From Leuconostocaceae bacterium ESL0958 (lineage in GTDB: Bacteria > Bacillota > Bacilli > Lactobacillales > Lactobacillaceae), in NCBI GenBank assembly GCA_029433265.1, contig JAQTHT010000002.1, positions 1 through 64,000 on the forward strand: 64,000 bases of DNA. Direction: 5' to 3'. The notes under the pieces are model-generated. The model was not told the DNA's origin. It worked only from the letters and a program-made list of their open reading frames with translations, and did no database searches. Shown piece by piece: positions 61,201-64,000 of the stretch (positions are counted from its first letter, which is position 1; each line of letters opens with the position of its first letter). The position numbers and the translations under genes are program-made.

Positions 61201-63102
61201 AAATCCATCGGCACCAGGATAATAGTCATTAATAATTTGCGCGATGATTGTTTGAACTTGGCTATCATGGGCGCGCAAGAACGAATAGTTTGGGACAGCC
61301 TTGTTTTCTGTATTATCGTTACTGCGGTCAACGTTGTACCATTCGAGAAAACGTTTCATGTTGTCCCGTTTATTTGGTAACGCTGTTAGCGACGCGATCA
61401 ATTGGACTTGCGATTTAAAATCCATTGTTAACTGGTCAGAACCAGTTGCACCTGTATACTGAAAGTCATCGTAATCCCAATCTTCCAAAATAGATAAGTG
61501 CTGGTTAGCTAAACGATTCTTCTTATCAATATCATAGGCAGCCCGCATATACTGACCAGCTATTTGCATCAAGTCTGCATCAACGTTGTCCACCGCATCA
61601 ATTCGATAGCTATCAAAGTTAGCCTGATCATCATTATTCGTAATAGAACCAAAGTTTAATAAATAATAAAGCCAGTTTAATTGTTCAGCCTGTACTTTGG
61701 GATTCGAGTTATCCACATCATTCGCTAATAAGAACTCGTACCCACCCAATTTCTGGTTAGTCCCAGTTTGGTTGGAGGGTGTCCTATTCAAATAGCGATA
61801 ATTAGAATTTGCCCAAGGAGTTTGCGTGCTATTTTGATAAGTAAGCGTCCCACCCTGCAAACCATCGCTAGTACTTGGTGACTCACTTTTAATATTCCAC
61901 CGGTCCTGCGTTAGAATAAAATCATTAATCAAAGACTTGAGCCAATCTGTAGAACCATTGGCCGTGATTTTCTTTTCAATCGCTACTTGAATTGCTTGGG
62001 TAGCTTTATTTAAATCACTTTGAGCAGTCGTATTGACATCAACTGTTGAGCCATCGTACAGACCGTGTTTTAGCATATAGTTCACGTAAGCTACTTGAAT
62101 CTGTTTATCTGGCCACCAAGTCATCAACAGCGGTCGCCGATCTGAGCTAGAAGCGGTTACCCAATTAGCACCATTAGCCAAAATTTCTTTTGGCTGATAC
62201 CAGGAATCTGCAGTAACAAAGCCATCAACACTGTCAACAGCATTCGCTTGTGATGTATTCAACTGGTTATGTGTAGTAAAATCATTACTAATTTTTGAAC
62301 TATCGACAGTATATTGTTGACGGTTGGAAATAGTAGCATGACCATCGTTATTATCTAGATAATAATCAACACCATCAATATTAACCGGTTGCTCTCCGCC
62401 TTTTACCACTTGTCCTTTATCATTCAACAAGTAGAAATTACCGTTTATTTTTTGTAAGCCCTTTGATAAGTGCCCATTTTCATCAAAATAGTAGGTTTGT
62501 CCATCTGGACTATTTAAAAAACCACCTTTAACTTGTGTCCCATCACTATTAAAACCGTAAAGCTGCCCATCGACACTCTGAATACCCGTTGCAGGATCGC
62601 CAGAATCCTTCAAAAAATAATAAGTATCAGCACCAACCGTCTTAAAACTACCTTTAATTTGCGTGCCTGTTTGGGGATCAAAGTAATGAACCACACCATC
62701 AATTTGATGCAAGCCAGTCAATGCCTGGTTACTATTTTTCAAAATAAACTTAGCGCTAGCATCACTTTGTATTTGAAAATTACCATCAATATTACTAATG
62801 AAATTCGTAATATTCAAAGTAGAACCATCGTTAGTTGTGACAGTCGTCTGTGCCCCATTATTATTGATGACGTTATTTTGGCCATCAGTGTTAACGGTAA
62901 CTGAATTTTGTCCATCTTTATTTAATGGATTTGTAGGCACATCAGATTGTTTATTCTGGTTAGGAGTCGGTGTATTCACCACCGTACTACTATTGTTAGA
63001 ATCAGCTGATGTCACATGATTCGCGTTGGTAATCGCCAGACCAGTCGCGGCGATAGCAGCAGCCACCCACAATTTACCAGCTTTATACAGCTTTTTACGC
63101 AT
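58294..63102 (-). CDS. GH70 glucansucrase (dextransucrase-like)
   Basis: The 1602-aa secreted enzyme starts [20 protein letters not shown], a KxYKxGKxW-type signal peptide, followed by an Asn/Thr/Gln-rich variable region and glucan-binding repeats (about 125-260). The catalytic part has motif [18 protein letters not shown] with nucleophile Asp502, motif [17 protein letters not shown] with acid/base Glu540, motif [15 protein letters not shown] (His612, Asp613) and motif [10 protein letters not shown] near 995, in the permuted GH70 order. A further glucan-binding domain with YG repeats runs from about 1170 to the end. It makes alpha-glucan from sucrose. The residues after RAHD (SQV) differ from the SEV usual in dextransucrases. 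Confidence 0.96.
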   Translation of the reverse strand: MRKKLYKAGKLWVAAAIAATGLAITNANHVTSADSNNSSTVVNTPTPNQNKQSDVPTNPLNKDGQNSVTVNTDGQNNVINNNGAQTTVTTNDGSTLNITNFISNIDGNFQIQSDASAKFILKNSNQALTGLHQIDGVVHYFDPQTGTQIKGSFKTVGADTYYFLKDSGDPATGIQSVDGQLYGFNSDGTQVKGGFLNSPDGQTYYFDENGHLSKGLQKINGNFYLLNDKGQVVKGGEQPVNIDGVDYYLDNNDGHATISNRQQYTVDSSKISNDFTTHNQLNTSQANAVDSVDGFVTADSWYQPKEILANGANWVTASSSDRRPLLMTWWPDKQIQVAYVNYMLKHGLYDGSTVDVNTTAQSDLNKATQAIQVAIEKKITANGSTDWLKSLINDFILTQDRWNIKSESPSTSDGLQGGTLTYQNSTQTPWANSNYRYLNRTPSNQTGTNQKLGGYEFLLANDVDNSNPKVQAEQLNWLYYLLNFGSITNNDDQANFDSYRIDAVDNVDADLMQIAGQYMRAAYDIDKKNRLANQHLSILEDWDYDDFQYTGATGSDQLTMDFKSQVQLIASLTALPNKRDNMKRFLEWYNVDRSNDNTENKAVPNYSFLRAHDSQVQTIIAQIINDYYPGADGFRPTAEQLATAFKIYNADQESANKRYTLYNVPSSYAMLLTNKDTIPRVYYGDLYSDDGQYMSKKSPYYDSINRLLQDRIKYVAGGQTTATGSINQQNNQNTGRNDILTTVRFGKDLMNATDVDANKNTKRTDGMGVIVSNNPNLQLDKNERVVLHMGASHRNQKFRASLLTTADGLKTYDSDDNAPVMVTDNNGDLIFDSTWIFGKTDVQVSGYLAVWVPVGATASQDARSFEKADQADSLNDHKSLHSNAALDSNVIYEGFSNFQAEPTKNDEFTNVKIAQNADLFKSWGITSFQFAPQYRSSQDTSFIDSIIHNGYSFTDRYDLGFNKPDGSANPTKYGTAEQLRAAIRAVHSVGIQAMADFVPDQLYSLPGKEAVTATRTDSTGQPIEGSNFDKLVYIANTKSSGQDYQHYYGGEFLDQLKKKYPALFETKQVSTGEPIDASEKIKSWSAKYLNGTNILGRGAGYVLNDLAANQYFKWNANGQSFLPKQLLGQDGIAGFLKDDHGIQYYSASGYQAKNTYIQDYYGNWYYFDDKGYMVFGDKTIGNSKYVFLENGIQLRNHFWTRADGQMFYVGNDGKTVQGLQLIDGQVYDFGTDNSYYLKSRPTGYFNDGQGQRMFVNGVKYTGFQNYQNNFYYFKNGQAVKNTWRTDQDKKYYFGNDGRALQGTQVIDNVAYDFGTDGTYYFKSYPSGYMNSNQGWMWFENGQPFTGFKYYYGSYYWFNDGFRQQNKWETAWGLTYYVGSDGRAVQGQQIIDGQLYEFGNDGTYYLRQGPTGYLYDGSAANGGYRWYEAGQLYTGFRYYYGTYYWFVNGVRQNAGWREAWGMKYYTDDNGRAVQGLQNIDGKLYYFGDNGTYNLRTNQTVKVNEQEYRANADGSLTPWSGYIYDGSSENGGYRWYEDGQLYTGFRYYYGTYYWFVNGVRQNTGWRQAWGLTYWTDADGRAVQGWQNIDGQNYYFGDNGTYYLR
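58297..58880 (-). repeat. 3' glucan-binding module, nearly identical to 63242-63815
   Basis: The last ~570 bp of this glucansucrase gene and of the next one differ only at scattered bases. The encoded segments both end with the same [14 protein letters not shown]. The repeats are direct and 4.9 kb apart. Confidence 0.9.
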
Positions 63103-63202
63103 TCAAGAACTCCCTTTAACTTCTTATCCTGTTTAATAGCAAACAGTTTAATTTTAGACATTTAAATATTAAATTGCAATATAACTTTAAAAATTAAGAA
63201 AA

Positions 63203-63235
63203 CAAAAGGACCGCAAAATGTATTGCAGTCCTTTA
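63203..63235 (-). terminator. Terminator between the two glucansucrase genes
   Basis: On the minus strand AAAGGACTGCAA pairs with TTGCGGTCCTTT and is followed by TGTTTT, right after the upstream gene's stop. Confidence 0.85.
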
Positions 63236-63238
63236 ATA

Positions 63239-64000
63239 TTACCGTAGGTAGTACGTACCATTATCACCGAAGTAATAATTTTGTCCGTCAATGCTTTGCC
63301 AACCTTGAACGGCACGGCCATCAGCATCCGTCCAGTAAGTTAGACCCCAGGCTTGCCGCCAACCAGCGTTCTGACGAACACCGTTCACGAACCAATAGTA
63401 AGTACCGTAGTAATAACGGAAGCCAGTGTACAACTGACCATCCTCATACCAACGATAGCCACCATTTTCTGAGGAACCATCATAGATGTAGCCTGACCAT
63501 GGCGTCAGTGAACCATCATCATTTGCACGATATTCTTGTTCATTGACCTTGACCGTCTGGTTGGTCCGCAAATTATAGGTACCGTTATCACCGAAGTAAT
63601 AAAGCTTACCATCAATATTCTGCAGACCTTGCACAGCACGACCATTATCGTCCGTGTAATACTTCATGCCCCAGGCTTCACGCCAGCCGGCATTTTGACG
63701 GACACCATTCACGAACCAGTAGTAAGTCCCGTAGTAATAACGGAAGCCAGTGTAGAGTTGACCAGCTTCGTACCAACGATAACCGCCATTAGCTGCTGAA
63801 CCATCCCAAAGGTAGCCAGTTGAACGCAAGTAATAAGTACCATCATTACCAAAGTCTAATTCTTGACCATGAATGTTTTGGATACCTTGCACAGCACGGC
63901 CATCAGCATCCGTATAGTAGGTCAATCCCCAGGCCTGGTGGAAGGCATTATCTTGTCGGATACCATCTTGGAACCAATAATAAGTACCTGCATAATGGCG
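63239..64000 (-). CDS. Second GH70 glucansucrase, 3' part (runs off the window)
   Basis: The frame is open to the window edge at 64000, so the gene starts beyond it. The visible 253 codons hold only C-terminal glucan-binding repeats ([49 protein letters not shown]). They are almost the same as the end of the neighbouring gene, so this is a tandem paralogue, probably also a glucansucrase. The catalytic domain is not visible. Confidence 0.88.
   Translation of the reverse strand, partial: RHYAGTYYWFQDGIRQDNAFHQAWGLTYYTDADGRAVQGIQNIHGQELDFGNDGTYYLRSTGYLWDGSAANGGYRWYEAGQLYTGFRYYYGTYYWFVNGVRQNAGWREAWGMKYYTDDNGRAVQGLQNIDGKLYYFGDNGTYNLRTNQTVKVNEQEYRANDDGSLTPWSGYIYDGSSENGGYRWYEDGQLYTGFRYYYGTYYWFVNGVRQNAGWRQAWGLTYWTDADGRAVQGWQSIDGQNYYFGDNGTYYLR

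Overview
The window is chromosomal DNA of a low-to-moderate G+C lactic acid bacterium. A Weissella of the confusa/cibaria type is my best guess. It rests on two tandem GH70 glucansucrases, one with a KxYKxGKxW-type signal peptide, on the type II-A CRISPR locus, on a Leu tRNA used as phage attachment site, and on general base composition. The genus is inference, not proof.

Layout. (1) 1-6835: a type II-A CRISPR-Cas locus read on the minus strand (cas9, cas1, cas2, csn2, then the array, whose far end lies outside the window), with a plus-strand tracrRNA between cas9 and cas1. (2) 6900-17242: ordinary chromosome with an ECF transporter S component, fructosamine kinase, nicotinamide phosphoribosyltransferase, a DedA protein, an amino-acid permease, thrS behind a T-box leader, a flavodoxin, a YebC-type regulator and tRNA-Leu(CAG). 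(3) 17230-53771: a 36.5 kb PBSX-like myovirus prophage inserted in the 3' end of that tRNA, bounded by a 16-bp direct repeat. From left to right it carries a two-gene accessory operon, lysis genes, baseplate and contractile-tail genes, head and packaging genes, recombination and replication genes, the cro/cI switch, an ImmA-like protease and the integrase. (4) 53772-55190: the degraded end of a second related prophage, then an Abi-type HEPN abortive-infection gene preceded by its own short promoter-terminator RNA unit. (5) 55349-64000: acetoin/butanediol genes (alsD and a diacetyl/acetoin reductase), an acyltransferase, one complete glucansucrase and the 3' part of a second.

How the parts fit together. 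Array spacer 539-568 is identical over all 30 bases to the resident prophage at 48805-48834, and spacer 210-239 matches the prophage at 45153-45182 with one mismatch five bases from the presumed PAM. Both protospacers are followed by N-AAA. The cas genes look intact and Cas9 keeps its RuvC and HNH residues, so the lysogen should attack its own chromosome. This is the classic sign that the prophage carries an anti-CRISPR. The best candidate locus by architecture is 17474-18737: an unknown acidic 256-aa protein coupled to an HTH protein, behind a strong promoter whose spacer holds a perfect 10-bp palindrome.

Other points of interest are a polymorphic-toxin (Ntox50-like) tail on the phage minor head protein with a likely immunity gene next to it, a phage-borne PnuC-like nicotinamide riboside transporter, a nonsense-interrupted antirepressor, a programmed -1 frameshift in the tail chaperone gene, and an attenuator-like leader ORF before the fructosamine kinase gene.
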